Below are positions 34,128 through 41,986 of a stretch of DNA of 64,000 nt, one piece after another; positions within the stretch are counted from its first letter, which is position 1; each line of letters begins with the position of its first letter. Made by a program: the position numbers and the translations under genes. The stretch spans positions 576,815-640,814 of the forward strand of contig CP144380.1 in assembly GCA_038095605.1 (NCBI GenBank). Direction: 5' to 3'. Source of the stretch: Gemmatimonadota bacterium DH-78 (GTDB lineage: Bacteria; Gemmatimonadota; Gemmatimonadetes; Longimicrobiales; Gaopeijiaceae). The notes under the pieces were generated by a model that did not search any database, was not told the DNA's origin, and was given only the letters and a program-made list of their open reading frames with translations.

Positions 34128-34983
34128 CTGCGTCGTTCGGTCCGGATCGCCCGAGTGCCCCGCCGCACCACTTGCAGAACTCGGCGTCGCGGTCGTGGCC
34201 CTCGCGGGAGCAGGCCTCGCACGCCCTGCGCCCGACCGAGGGGCGGCTGGCGAAGGCGATCTCGGCCGTCACGATGCCGGTCGGGACGGCGATGATCCCG
34301 TATCCCATGACCATCACGACCGTGGCGAGCGCCTGCCCCAGCGCGCTCTGCGGCGCGATGTCGCCGTATCCCACCGTGGTGAGGGTCACGACGGCCCAAT
34401 ACACCCCGCGCGGGATGCTCGTGAAGCCCCCCTCCGGACCCTCAACCAGGAACATCAGCGACCCGACCACGGCCACGATCGTCATCACCGCGAAGACGAA
34501 GACGGTGATCTTGTAGCGGCTCGCACGCAGGGCGTTCATGAGAACGCTCGCTTCGCCGGAGTAGTGGGCCAGCCTGAGAATGCGGAAGACCCGCAGCACC
34601 CTGAGGATCCGCACGACGGCCAGCACCTGTCCGCCGGGCAGCAGCACCGACAGGTAGGTGGGCAGGATGGAGACCAGGTCGATGAGCCCCAGACCGCTGC
34701 GGGCGTAGAGGAAAGGGCGCCCGACGGACCACAGGCGCAACACGTACTCGACCGTGAACGCGACGGTGAACACCCATTCCGCGGCCCGGAGAATTCCCCC
34801 GTACTCACTCCGGATCGAGGCGACACTCTCCAGCATCACCACGAGCACACTGGCGAGGATCGCCACGATCAGAACGAGGTCGAAATTCCTGCCGGCCTTC
34901 GTATCGTGGCCGAAAATGACGTCGAAGGTCTCGTGGCGGGCCTTCGAGGCCGTGACCGGGGGGCGGAGTCGATGGAGTTTCAT
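34123..34983 (-). CDS. Voltage-gated K+ channel (Kv type) with C-terminal zinc ribbon
   Basis: 286 aa, six TM segments. S4-like voltage sensor RILRVLRVFRILRLAHY (Arg every third residue), pore helix and selectivity filter VTLTTVGYGDIAP, and an S6 segment GQALATVVMVMGYGIIAVP. This is the KvAP-type bacterial voltage-gated potassium channel fold. After S6 comes CEACSREGHDRDAEFCKWCG, a CxxC...CxxC zinc ribbon not usual in these channels, which may be a cytoplasmic regulatory tail. Convergent with the DUF4353 gene. Confidence 0.9.
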   Translation of the reverse strand: MKLHRLRPPVTASKARHETFDVIFGHDTKAGRNFDLVLIVAILASVLVVMLESVASIRSEYGGILRAAEWVFTVAFTVEYVLRLWSVGRPFLYARSGLGLIDLVSILPTYLSVLLPGGQVLAVVRILRVLRVFRILRLAHYSGEASVLMNALRASRYKITVFVFAVMTIVAVVGSLMFLVEGPEGGFTSIPRGVYWAVVTLTTVGYGDIAPQSALGQALATVVMVMGYGIIAVPTGIVTAEIAFASRPSVGRRACEACSREGHDRDAEFCKWCGGALGRSGPNDAE

Positions 34984-35092
34984 TCCGACCTTAACCCACG
35001 AACGGTCAGAGCGTGCCGCGGAGCGAGGCGGGCGGCGGCCGGGGGGTGGAGATGCCCGCGTTTCGCTCGATGGCCGCTGACTAGGTGGGGTG

Positions 35093-35281
35093 CTACATCC
35101 CCGCCGTGAAGGGCTTCAAGCCGTGATGTGGCTCCGCAGCCAAGCCGCGAGGGCCGCTTCCTCCCAGCGCCGATTCGAGGAGGCCTCGCTCACGGAGTCC
35201 CAACGACCCTCCGTGTGCCTGCACCTGATCTGCGTGGATGGCGAAGAGGTAGGCGGGCCGCAACCAGCGGGGCTCGGTCAC
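35093..35281 (-). pseudogene. Truncated Doc/Fic toxin
   Basis: 62 aa. WLRPAYLFAIHADQVQAHGG and LGLRERGLLESAL match the N-terminal third of Doc toxins (AIHxxxIxxxGGxxGLRxxGLLESAL). The text then breaks into unrelated sequence (GGSGPRGLAAEPHHG) and ends. The catalytic Fic motif HPFxDGNKR is absent in all frames downstream. So the toxin is inactive by truncation. Its GTG overlaps the stop of the putative antitoxin at 35278. Confidence 0.65.
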
Positions 35282-35406
35282 TTTGCGAGTTCTCTCATCG
35301 CGTTTCGATAGGTGCTGGCACCCTCGGCGTAGATCTTCATCGCGTCCTGAACGGTCCGAGGGGATACACCCGCCTCCGCCAGTGTGACCGGACCCTTGAG
35401 CTCCAT
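35278..35406 (-). CDS. Putative antitoxin partner of truncated Doc
   Basis: About 42 aa if started at ATG 35406 (ELKGPVTLAEAGVSPRTVQ, MKIYAEGASTYRNAMRELAK); the frame is open upstream to 35505. No ribosome site decides the start. No family recognised with certainty. The GTGA overlap with the Doc remnant is the only argument for antitoxin function. Confidence 0.4.
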   Translation of the reverse strand: MELKGPVTLAEAGVSPRTVQDAMKIYAEGASTYRNAMRELAK

Positions 35407-35471
35407 CTCCCTACGGTCGTAGTATGCGCGGAAGACGTGGGGTTGATCACGCTCAGCTCGGGACGACGCGA

Positions 35472-36065
35472 ATGACCAAGTGGCTGCAGCGCCTGCGGGG
35501 CGCACTCGGTATGGGGGCGCTCTGGTCGGTCATCTTGACCGTGGTGGGCAGTGTGATCATCGCGTGGCCCGGCGGAGTGACCGGGCACCCGTACATGACC
35601 TTCTTCGTGCGGTTCGTCGCGCAGTTCACCCTTCTCGGGTTCCTCGGCGGGGTGACCTTCTCGACGGTGCTGTCGCTGGTGGAGGGCCGGTCGCGCTTTC
35701 GGGAGATGTCGATCGCACGCTTCGCGGCGTGGGGCGCCTGTGGCGGGTTCATGATGTGGGGACTGAGCGACGCCGTGGGTGTGGCGGTCTCGAAGCTGTT
35801 CTTCGGCCCGACTCCTCCGCCCGTGCTGAACTGGGTCGGCCGCACCCCGGGGATCACCTACGTACTGCTGGGCGCCGTGTCGGCCGCCATGGTGCTCATG
35901 CTGGCCCGCCTCGTGGGTGCAGCGGAGGAGGCCGAGTCGGCAGGACTGGGCGAGGACGAGTTCGACGAAGGCGAAGAGCCCGGGCTCATCGCGGGCGTCG
36001 AAGAGTGGAGAGCCGACGTCGTACGGGCGGGGGTTCGGAGAGGGGCGCAGCCGTTCGGGCGGTGA
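35472..36065 (+). CDS. Hypothetical membrane protein
   Basis: 197 aa. Four hydrophobic segments: ALWSVILTVVGSVIIAWPGG, FVRFVAQFTLLGFLGGVTF, the FAAWGACGGFMMWGLS region and ITYVLLGAVSAAMVLMLARL. An acidic cytoplasmic tail follows (GEDEFDEGEEPG). No family recognised. It may be an envelope stress or transport accessory, but nothing indicates which. It is followed after 34 bases by the CPBP gene. Confidence 0.6.
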   Translation: MTKWLQRLRGALGMGALWSVILTVVGSVIIAWPGGVTGHPYMTFFVRFVAQFTLLGFLGGVTFSTVLSLVEGRSRFREMSIARFAAWGACGGFMMWGLSDAVGVAVSKLFFGPTPPPVLNWVGRTPGITYVLLGAVSAAMVLMLARLVGAAEEAESAGLGEDEFDEGEEPGLIAGVEEWRADVVRAGVRRGAQPFGR

Positions 36066-36099
36066 CGGAATCCAGCTGCCGCTCCGTACCCCCGGTCGA

Positions 36100-36866
36100 A
36101 TGAGGCAGTCTCCTTCGACCCGCTCCCCTCCGAGCGTGATCCTTCTCTTCTGGGCCGGCTACCTCGTCATCACCCTCGCGGTGGGCTTCGTCACCTCGCT
36201 GCTGATCCCCTCGCCAGTATGGCAGCTCACGGCGTGGGGCTTCGCGAGCAGCGTGCTGCTTCTCGCCCTGTCGCGACTTCTGGACCGCGGGTCCGACGAC
36301 CGAGCTGCGCCCGCCGACGCCCCGTCGGGCTTCGGTCTCAATGCGCTGGCCGTGGGACTGCTGATCGGCATGGCCTCGTTCGCGGTCCACCTCGCGGTGG
36401 TGCGCACCTTCGGCGGCCCCATCCGGTTCGAGCGGGTGGCGGGGGTGGGGGCGGTGGCGACCGGCGCCTACTTCCTGCGGTTCCTGGCCACCTCCTGCAT
36501 GGAGGAGATCGGCTTCCGGGGCTACCCGCTGCGGCGCCTCGAGCCCGCGATCGGCTCGTGGCCGGCGGTGATCGTCACGGCGGTCGTGTTCGGTCTGAGC
36601 CATCTGTCCTACGGCTGGGACCTCCAGACGATCGCGCTGGGCGTGATTCCCGGCGGACTGCTCTGGGGCATGAGCGCTCTCGCCACCCGCGGGCTCGCGG
36701 TGCCGATCGGACTCCATGCCGCCTGGAACTTCGCTGGTTGGACCGCGGGCAGCCGGTCGGAGGTCGGGCTCTTCCGCATGATCGTGTCGGACGAGGCGGG
36801 GGGCTGGGGTTCTGGTTGCTCCACCGCCGCAATCGGCGTCGAGACGCGCGCACTCTGCCGCGCTGA
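36100..36866 (+). pseudogene. CPBP intramembrane protease, apparent frameshift near 3' end
   Basis: About 255 aa if one frameshift is allowed. The motif EEIGFRGYPLRRLE (EExxxR) is motif 1 of the CPBP (CAAX protease/bacteriocin processing) family; HLSYG and the final H in GLHAAWN provide the other metal ligands. The frame then runs on as ORF to 37311, antisense to the RES gene. A one-base change in the G-run near 36805 would restore GLGFWLLHRRNRRRD and a stop at 36864-36866, 9 bases before the convergent RES gene. Either a real frameshift or a homopolymer sequencing error. Confidence 0.65.
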
Positions 36867-36875
36867 GCGCAGCCG

Positions 36876-37451
36876 CTACCCGAGCGTGATCCCCAGCGCG
36901 TCGGCGGCCTCTCGCAGGGCGGGCGAGTCGATCGCCAGCGGCTCGGGGTTTCCGAACACGAGGCGCATCGACTCCTCCTCGGCGCGGCGCACGAAGAGAA
37001 CGGTGGTGTGCCAGTCGCCCCAGAACCGCGACCACCAGCGCAGACCCGCCGCTCCGGAGTCCCATACGCGGCGCGCGATGGGCTGGGTGCGTTCGCGCAG
37101 GCGGGAGGCCACCTCGTCGGGGGCCACCTCGAGTCGCTGCAGGGTGGCGGGGTCGCAGAGATCGGCGAGATCGGCGCTCGCCGGTCCCTCCACCACGGGT
37201 ACCACCGCCAGCCGCCGTCCGGCTCGAGTGAGGTGCCGGTCGTCGATCGAGCGGCCGCGCCAGGGGTGGATCATCTCGGCCAGCGCGTGCGCGGGACTCT
37301 CGGCCAGGTAGACCACGCCCGACAGGCGCGCCGGAAGGTCGAAACGGCCGCGGCCCGTGGGCTCCGGCACGAAGCCGGGCGAGAAGGGGGCGCCGGCCCG
37401 CGCCTCGGGATCCCACGGAAACACGCGCCACAGGCGCGCGTCCGGCGTCAT
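36876..37451 (-). CDS. RES domain toxin
   Basis: 191 aa from ATG 37451. RES family pattern: LWRVFPWD near the N-terminus, GRFDLPARLSGVVYLAESPAHALAEMI (Arg, Tyr, Glu of the R-E-S set) and the late Ser region. RES toxins degrade or phosphorolyse NAD+ in the cytoplasm. It overlaps the upstream Xre/ParS antitoxin by an ATGA, the usual order antitoxin-toxin. Confidence 0.88.
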   Translation of the reverse strand: MTPDARLWRVFPWDPEARAGAPFSPGFVPEPTGRGRFDLPARLSGVVYLAESPAHALAEMIHPWRGRSIDDRHLTRAGRRLAVVPVVEGPASADLADLCDPATLQRLEVAPDEVASRLRERTQPIARRVWDSGAAGLRWWSRFWGDWHTTVLFVRRAEEESMRLVFGNPEPLAIDSPALREAADALGITLG

Positions 37452-37807
37452 GCGAAGGCGCCCGCCTTGTCGGCTTCGAGCGCGCCCAGCACGTCGGCCA
37501 CCCGGCCTCGGCGCAGCAGATAGGCGGGGGAGCGGTCGGCGAGGTGCGCGTTGGCCCCCTCGAGCCACCCCGGAATGGTGGCGGGGTCGAGCCAGCGCGC
37601 GAGCATCTCCACCACCAGCGCCAGGGCGCCGAGCCGATCCGCGTTGAACGAATCCGGCATCTGCCCCCGCCGCCAGCGCGACACCTGCGACGGTGACACG
37701 TCGAGGAGCTCCGCGATCGCCCGGTCCGAGCCGAGCACCGCCCGCGCCGTGTTCAGATGCACCCGGGTCAGCGACTCCAGGGGGAGAATGTCGGCGGCGA
37801 GGCTCAT
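37448..37807 (-). CDS. Xre/MbcA/ParS-type antitoxin of RES toxin
   Basis: 119 aa from ATG 37807 (GGAG 7-8 bases upstream); an earlier ATG at 37855 overlaps the operator and is less likely. Helix-turn-helix region LDVSPSQVSRWRRGQMP, then the C-terminal DUF2384-like segment ALALVVEMLARWL, TIPGWLEGANAHLADRSPAYLL. The antitoxin binds RES and its own operator. Upstream CGTTGCGC repeats are the likely operator. Confidence 0.85.
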   Translation of the reverse strand: MSLAADILPLESLTRVHLNTARAVLGSDRAIAELLDVSPSQVSRWRRGQMPDSFNADRLGALALVVEMLARWLDPATIPGWLEGANAHLADRSPAYLLRRGRVADVLGALEADKAGAFA

Positions 37808-37849
37808 CGGTTCATCTCCTGGTGCGGAGGCTCCGGCGCAGGCCGGTGC

Positions 37850-37887
37850 GCGCAACGAAGTACGTTGCGCAATCTACTCCGTTGCGC
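37850..37887. promoter_or_regulatory. Operator of the RES-Xre locus
   Basis: Perfect palindrome GCGCAACG (37850-37857) and CGTTGCGC (37863-37870), 5-base centre, plus a third half-site CGTTGCGC at 37880-37887 in the same orientation as the second. It lies 43 bases upstream of the antitoxin start. This fits a HTH antitoxin that binds several half-sites and represses its own operon. Confidence 0.7.
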
Positions 37888-37896
37888 GCGCCGCCG

Positions 37897-39528
37897 CTAC
37901 TCCGCACCCATGAACGGGTACCGGTAGTCCGTGGGCGGATCGAAGGTCTCCTTGATGCTGCGCGCGCTCACCCACCGCAGCAGGTTCATCGGCGAGCCGG
38001 CCTTGTCGTTGGTGCCCGAGGCCCGTGATCCGCCGAAGGGCTGCTGGCCCACCACGGCACCGGTCGGCTTGTCGTTGATGTAGAAGTTGCCGGCCGCGTG
38101 GCGCAGGGCGTCCATGGCCTGGCGCGCCGCCTCACGATCGTCGGAGAAGACGGCGCCGGTCAGGGCGTAAGGCGAGGTGGAGTCGCAGAGTTCGAGCACC
38201 GCCTCCCACTCGCCGTCTTCGTACACGTGGATCGTGAGCACCGGCCCGAACAGCTCCTCGCACATGGTCTCGTAGCGCGGATCGTCGGCCAGGATCAGGG
38301 TGGGCTCCACGAACCAGCCCTTCGAGTCGTCGCAGCCGCCGCCGGCGAGAATCTCCACCCCCTCGGCCTCCTTCGCGCGCTCGAGGTAGCCGGCGAGCTT
38401 CTTGAACGACTTCTCGTCGATCACCGCGCCCATGAAGTTGCGGAAGTCGGCCGGATCGCCCATGGCGATCGAACGTGTCTGCTCGATCAGGCCGTCCTTC
38501 ATGCGGTCCCACACGCTGCGCGGCACGTACGCCCGCGAGGCGGCCGAGCACTTCTGCCCCTGAAACTCGAAGGCGCCCCGGATCATGGCGGTGCGCAGCG
38601 CGTCGGGATCGGCGCTCGGATGGGCGACGATGAAGTCCTTGCCGCCCGTCTCGCCCACGATGCGCGGGTAGGAGCGGTACTGGGAGATGTTCTTGCCGAT
38701 GCGCTCCCAGAACATCTGGAAGACGTGCGTGGACCCCGTGAAGTGCAGCCCCGCGAAATCCGGGCTCGCGAGCACCACGTCGGTCACCTCGACCGGATCA
38801 CCGGGAATGAAGTTGATGACACCGGCCGGGAGTCCCGCGGCCTCCATCAGGCGCATCACGAAGTAGTTGCTCAGCACCGCCGTGTTCGACGGCTTCCAGA
38901 GCACCGTGTTGCCCATCATGGCCGGGGCGCCCGACAGGTTGCCGCCGATCGAGGTGAAGTTGAAGGGCGACACCGCGTACACGAAGCCCTCGAGCGGGCG
39001 GTACTCCGAGCGATTCCACATGCCCGGCGCCGACAGCGGCTGCTCGGCGTAGATGCCCTCGGCGAAGTGGCAGTTGAAGCGCCAGAAGTCGACGAGCTCG
39101 CAGGCGGCGTCGATCTCGGCCTGGAAGACGGTCTTGCTCTGCAGGAGCATCGTCGAGGCGTTGAGCGTGTCGCGCCACTTCGCCCCGGTGAGCAGGTCGG
39201 CGCCCCGCAGGAAGATCGACGCGCGATCCACCCACGCCATGCGCGACCAGCTCTGCCAGGCGTCGTTGGCCGCCTCGATGGCGCGGCGCACCTCGTCGGG
39301 GCCGGCGGCGTGGTAGTGTCCGAGCACGAGCGAGTGGTCGTGCGGCGAGCGCATCTCGTGCACGTTGCCGGTGAACACCTCCTCGCCGCCGATGATGCAG
39401 GGTACCTCGGTGGGCGACGCGGCCAGTTCCTCGATGCGAGCCTTCAGCGAAGCGCGCTCCTCACTGCCGGGAGCGTACGCGCGGATGGGGTCGTTCTCGG
39501 GGGTGGGGATGCGGATCGCGCCGTTCAT
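37897..39528 (-). CDS. rocA: L-glutamate γ-semialdehyde (1-pyrroline-5-carboxylate) dehydrogenase
   Basis: 543 aa, usual length for the stand-alone P5C dehydrogenase. Motifs: LHFTGSTHVFQMFW (NAD-binding), VGETGGKDFIVAH (catalytic Glu), FQGQKCSAASRAYVP (catalytic Cys in QKCSA), and GQQPFGGSRASGTNDKAG near the C-terminus. It oxidises glutamate semialdehyde from proline or arginine breakdown to glutamate with NAD+. No proline dehydrogenase lies next to it. Confidence 0.95.
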   Translation of the reverse strand: MNGAIRIPTPENDPIRAYAPGSEERASLKARIEELAASPTEVPCIIGGEEVFTGNVHEMRSPHDHSLVLGHYHAAGPDEVRRAIEAANDAWQSWSRMAWVDRASIFLRGADLLTGAKWRDTLNASTMLLQSKTVFQAEIDAACELVDFWRFNCHFAEGIYAEQPLSAPGMWNRSEYRPLEGFVYAVSPFNFTSIGGNLSGAPAMMGNTVLWKPSNTAVLSNYFVMRLMEAAGLPAGVINFIPGDPVEVTDVVLASPDFAGLHFTGSTHVFQMFWERIGKNISQYRSYPRIVGETGGKDFIVAHPSADPDALRTAMIRGAFEFQGQKCSAASRAYVPRSVWDRMKDGLIEQTRSIAMGDPADFRNFMGAVIDEKSFKKLAGYLERAKEAEGVEILAGGGCDDSKGWFVEPTLILADDPRYETMCEELFGPVLTIHVYEDGEWEAVLELCDSTSPYALTGAVFSDDREAARQAMDALRHAAGNFYINDKPTGAVVGQQPFGGSRASGTNDKAGSPMNLLRWVSARSIKETFDPPTDYRYPFMGAE

Positions 39529-39687
39529 GGGTGCCCTCGTTTTCGTGGAATCGGTGCGGGAATCTCACCTCGTTCGGCGGGGGTTCGCAACCGTGCCGGC
39601 GGTACCCTCCGGCGTTGAGGCGGCCCCCGGGCCGGGGTATGTTCCGGGGCTACCAACCTCCCGCCTCACCACCCCTCGGCAGTCGCC

Positions 39688-40782
39688 ATGAGCCACGATC
39701 CCGAAACCCTCCGACGCGCCCTGCTCGCGGCCCTCTCGTCGGCCGGCGGAGACGCCGTCGAAGACCCGGTCGCAAGCGGTCGCGTGCAGGACCTCACCGT
39801 CGACGCCGAGGGTGCCGTGCGCTTCGCGCTTCAGCTGCGCGCCGCCGACCCGGGCGCGCTGGTGAAGCAGCTGCGCGGGGCGGCCGAGGCGGTGGAGGGG
39901 GTGAGCTCGGTGAAGGTCAACGTGCAGCTTCCGCGCACCGCGCAGGCTGCTCCGGCGGGAGGTGGCGGGCTGAAGGCGGGATCGGTGCCCGCCCCCACGC
40001 CGCGGCCCGGGATTCTCGCCGACACCGACCACGTCGTGGCGGTCAGCTCGGGCAAGGGCGGGGTGGGCAAGTCGATGGTCGCCTCGAACCTCGCGGTCGC
40101 GCTCGCGCGTCGGGGACTCCGCGTGGGTCTCATGGACGCCGACATCTACGGCCCCAACATCCCGCTCATGTTCGGCCAGAACGACCGGCCGCAGGTGGTG
40201 GGCGAGAAGGGCTCCGAGATGATCCAGCCCCTCGAGGCGCACGGGGTGAAGCTGATGAGCCTCGGCTTCCTGCTCGAAGAGGATCAGCCGGCGATCATGC
40301 GCGGCCCGCTCGTGACGGGCGTGCTGAAGCAGTTCCTGGAGCAGGTGGCGTGGGGCGCGCTCGACGTGATGGTGGTCGACATGCCTCCGGGCACCGGCGA
40401 CGCGCAGCTCTCGCTCGTGCAGACCATCGACCTCGACGGCGCGGTGATGGTCACCACGCCGCAGAAGGTGGCCACCGGCGACGTGCGCCGGGGGGTGAAG
40501 ATGTTCGAGCGGGTGAATGCGCGCGTGCTCGGCATCGTCGAGAACATGAGCGGCTTCACGGTGCCCTCCACCGGCGAGGTCTTCCACCTCTTCGGGCAGG
40601 GCGGGGGAGAGGCGCTGGCCTCCGAGCTCTCGCTCGAGTTCCTGGGCTCGGTGCCGATCGACCCCGCGGTCGCCGCCGCGGGTGATGCCGGTCAGCCGAC
40701 CGTGGTGTCGGCGCCCGACTCCGATGCGGCCAAGGCGCTCGACGCGATCGCCGCCCGCGTGTGGGAGCAGGTGACGGCCTGA
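39688..40782 (+). CDS. apbC: Mrp/ApbC iron-sulfur carrier ATPase
   Basis: 364 aa. N-terminal DUF59/MIP18-like domain (RRALLAALSSAGGDAV), then deviant Walker A VSSGKGGVGKSMVASNLA, DADIYGPNIP, Asp in VVDMPPGTGDAQL and the SIMIBI switch ENMSGFTVPSTG. The usual CxxC pair of Mrp/NBP35 proteins that bind the Fe-S cluster is absent from ENMSGFTVPSTG, where Cys would be expected. Predicted Fe-S cluster scaffold or carrier in the cytoplasm. It has its own promoter region with the rocA gene on the other side. Confidence 0.9.
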   Translation: MSHDPETLRRALLAALSSAGGDAVEDPVASGRVQDLTVDAEGAVRFALQLRAADPGALVKQLRGAAEAVEGVSSVKVNVQLPRTAQAAPAGGGGLKAGSVPAPTPRPGILADTDHVVAVSSGKGGVGKSMVASNLAVALARRGLRVGLMDADIYGPNIPLMFGQNDRPQVVGEKGSEMIQPLEAHGVKLMSLGFLLEEDQPAIMRGPLVTGVLKQFLEQVAWGALDVMVVDMPPGTGDAQLSLVQTIDLDGAVMVTTPQKVATGDVRRGVKMFERVNARVLGIVENMSGFTVPSTGEVFHLFGQGGGEALASELSLEFLGSVPIDPAVAAAGDAGQPTVVSAPDSDAAKALDAIAARVWEQVTA

Positions 40783-40810
40783 CGCGGCGCCCGGGGCGGG
40801 TGCGCCCCGG

Positions 40811-41047
40811 TTAGACGTCGCCGTCGAGCCAGCGGCGGTCGGCGGCGCTGATGCGGTTGGTGGAGCGGCGATCGAGCAACTTCACGACCACCCAGCCGAC
40901 GAGCATGATGGGCGCCACCTTGAAGAGCAGGAAGGCGGCCAGCGACCCGACCAGGCCGACGACGGCGCCGACGATCGAGAGCACGATCCCCGCCACGATC
41001 AACGTGGTGAGGGCCACGGCGAAGAAGGTGAGCAGTGTACCGAGCAT
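40811..41047 (-). CDS. Small membrane protein
   Basis: 78 aa from ATG 41047 with AGGAGG 4 bases upstream, one of the best ribosome sites in the window. Long hydrophobic stretches (LLTFFAVALTTLIVAGIVLS, VGAVVGLVGSLAAFLLF, IMLVGWVVVKLL) and a basic end (DRRSTNRISAADRRWLDG). No family recognised. Located 3' of the sigma-factor operon, on the same strand, 87 bases after it, perhaps under the same control. Confidence 0.65.
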   Translation of the reverse strand: MLGTLLTFFAVALTTLIVAGIVLSIVGAVVGLVGSLAAFLLFKVAPIMLVGWVVVKLLDRRSTNRISAADRRWLDGDV

Positions 41048-41134
41048 GGTGCCTCCTGACGGGCGCGAGGCCCGGACGGAATCAATCGTTGTGTCGCCTG
41101 TCACTACGCCGAAGGGGGCCCGAAAGATTCCGCG

Positions 41135-41986
41135 TCAGTCGATCCAGTGAATCTCGATCGAGCCGAAGGCGGCCTGCACGTCGACCGTGAGATGGCGCTC
41201 GGCCCGTCTCCAGTCGGCCGAGTACCAGGCGTCGCCCTCCCGCTCGAGCCCGGGGGCGTCGAGATCGGTGAGGAACGACTCCTTCACGAGCTTCACCCCC
41301 ACGCCGCGCGGTACGCGCAGCTCGAGTGCGCCGAGGCCCATGTCCACCTCGATGCCGAGGTCGCCGCGCCACTCGCCCGACAGGTCGAGCAGCACCTCGC
41401 CGACACCCGCATCCACCGAGATGCGGTCGGCGTTCAGGTTGGCGAGGCCCCACGCCTCGAACTGCGCGGCGCCGGCCGCGAACTCGGCGTGCGCCAGGCG
41501 CACCGGATTCGGCCGCGACACGTCGATTCGCGTCTCCGAGGCCCCGGTCCGGATCTCGAGCTCGGTGAGCCGCAACCCGCCCAACTCCACCTCGGCGCGC
41601 CCGGCCCCGAACTCCAACTCCAGCGCCAGCGGAACCCGCGGCGAGAGCGACACCTCCATGTCGGCCGCACCGCGGTCGCCCTTGATGCGGATGTCGCGCC
41701 CGTTGCCCTCCACGCCCAGCTCGAGCGAGCCCGACGCGTAGTCGACGACGGGCTCGAAGACGTCGGCGTCGTAGCGCAGGTCCATGCTGTAGAGCAGGCT
41801 GCCGTCGGCGGGCTCGAGCTTGAGCGTGCCGGCCGCGTGCGTGACGGTGGCCTCGATGCGAGCCTCGTCGGCCACCCGGCGTGACACGGCGAGCGTCTGC
41901 CAGTCCTGCGCCTGCAGGGCCGAAGCCGACACCGCGAGGGCGGCTCCCGCGATCACCGCGAGGCTCACCCGCCGATCAACGGCCAT
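41135..41986 (-). CDS. Secreted toast-rack/LiaF-like domain protein
   Basis: 283 aa from ATG 41986. Signal peptide (VSLAVIAGAALAVSASALQAQ). The rest is a β-rich repeat of the DUF2154/LiaF-like C-terminal (toast-rack) type: DIRIKGDRGAADMEVSLS, GAGRAEVELGGLRLTELEIR, GASETRIDVSRPNP, GVGEVLLDLSGEW. Such domains are often found next to PspC or bactofilin-like envelope stress proteins. It overlaps the 3' end of the preceding gene by 11 bases. Probably part of an extracytoplasmic stress response. Confidence 0.75.
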   Translation of the reverse strand: MAVDRRVSLAVIAGAALAVSASALQAQDWQTLAVSRRVADEARIEATVTHAAGTLKLEPADGSLLYSMDLRYDADVFEPVVDYASGSLELGVEGNGRDIRIKGDRGAADMEVSLSPRVPLALELEFGAGRAEVELGGLRLTELEIRTGASETRIDVSRPNPVRLAHAEFAAGAAQFEAWGLANLNADRISVDAGVGEVLLDLSGEWRGDLGIEVDMGLGALELRVPRGVGVKLVKESFLTDLDAPGLEREGDAWYSADWRRAERHLTVDVQAAFGSIEIHWID

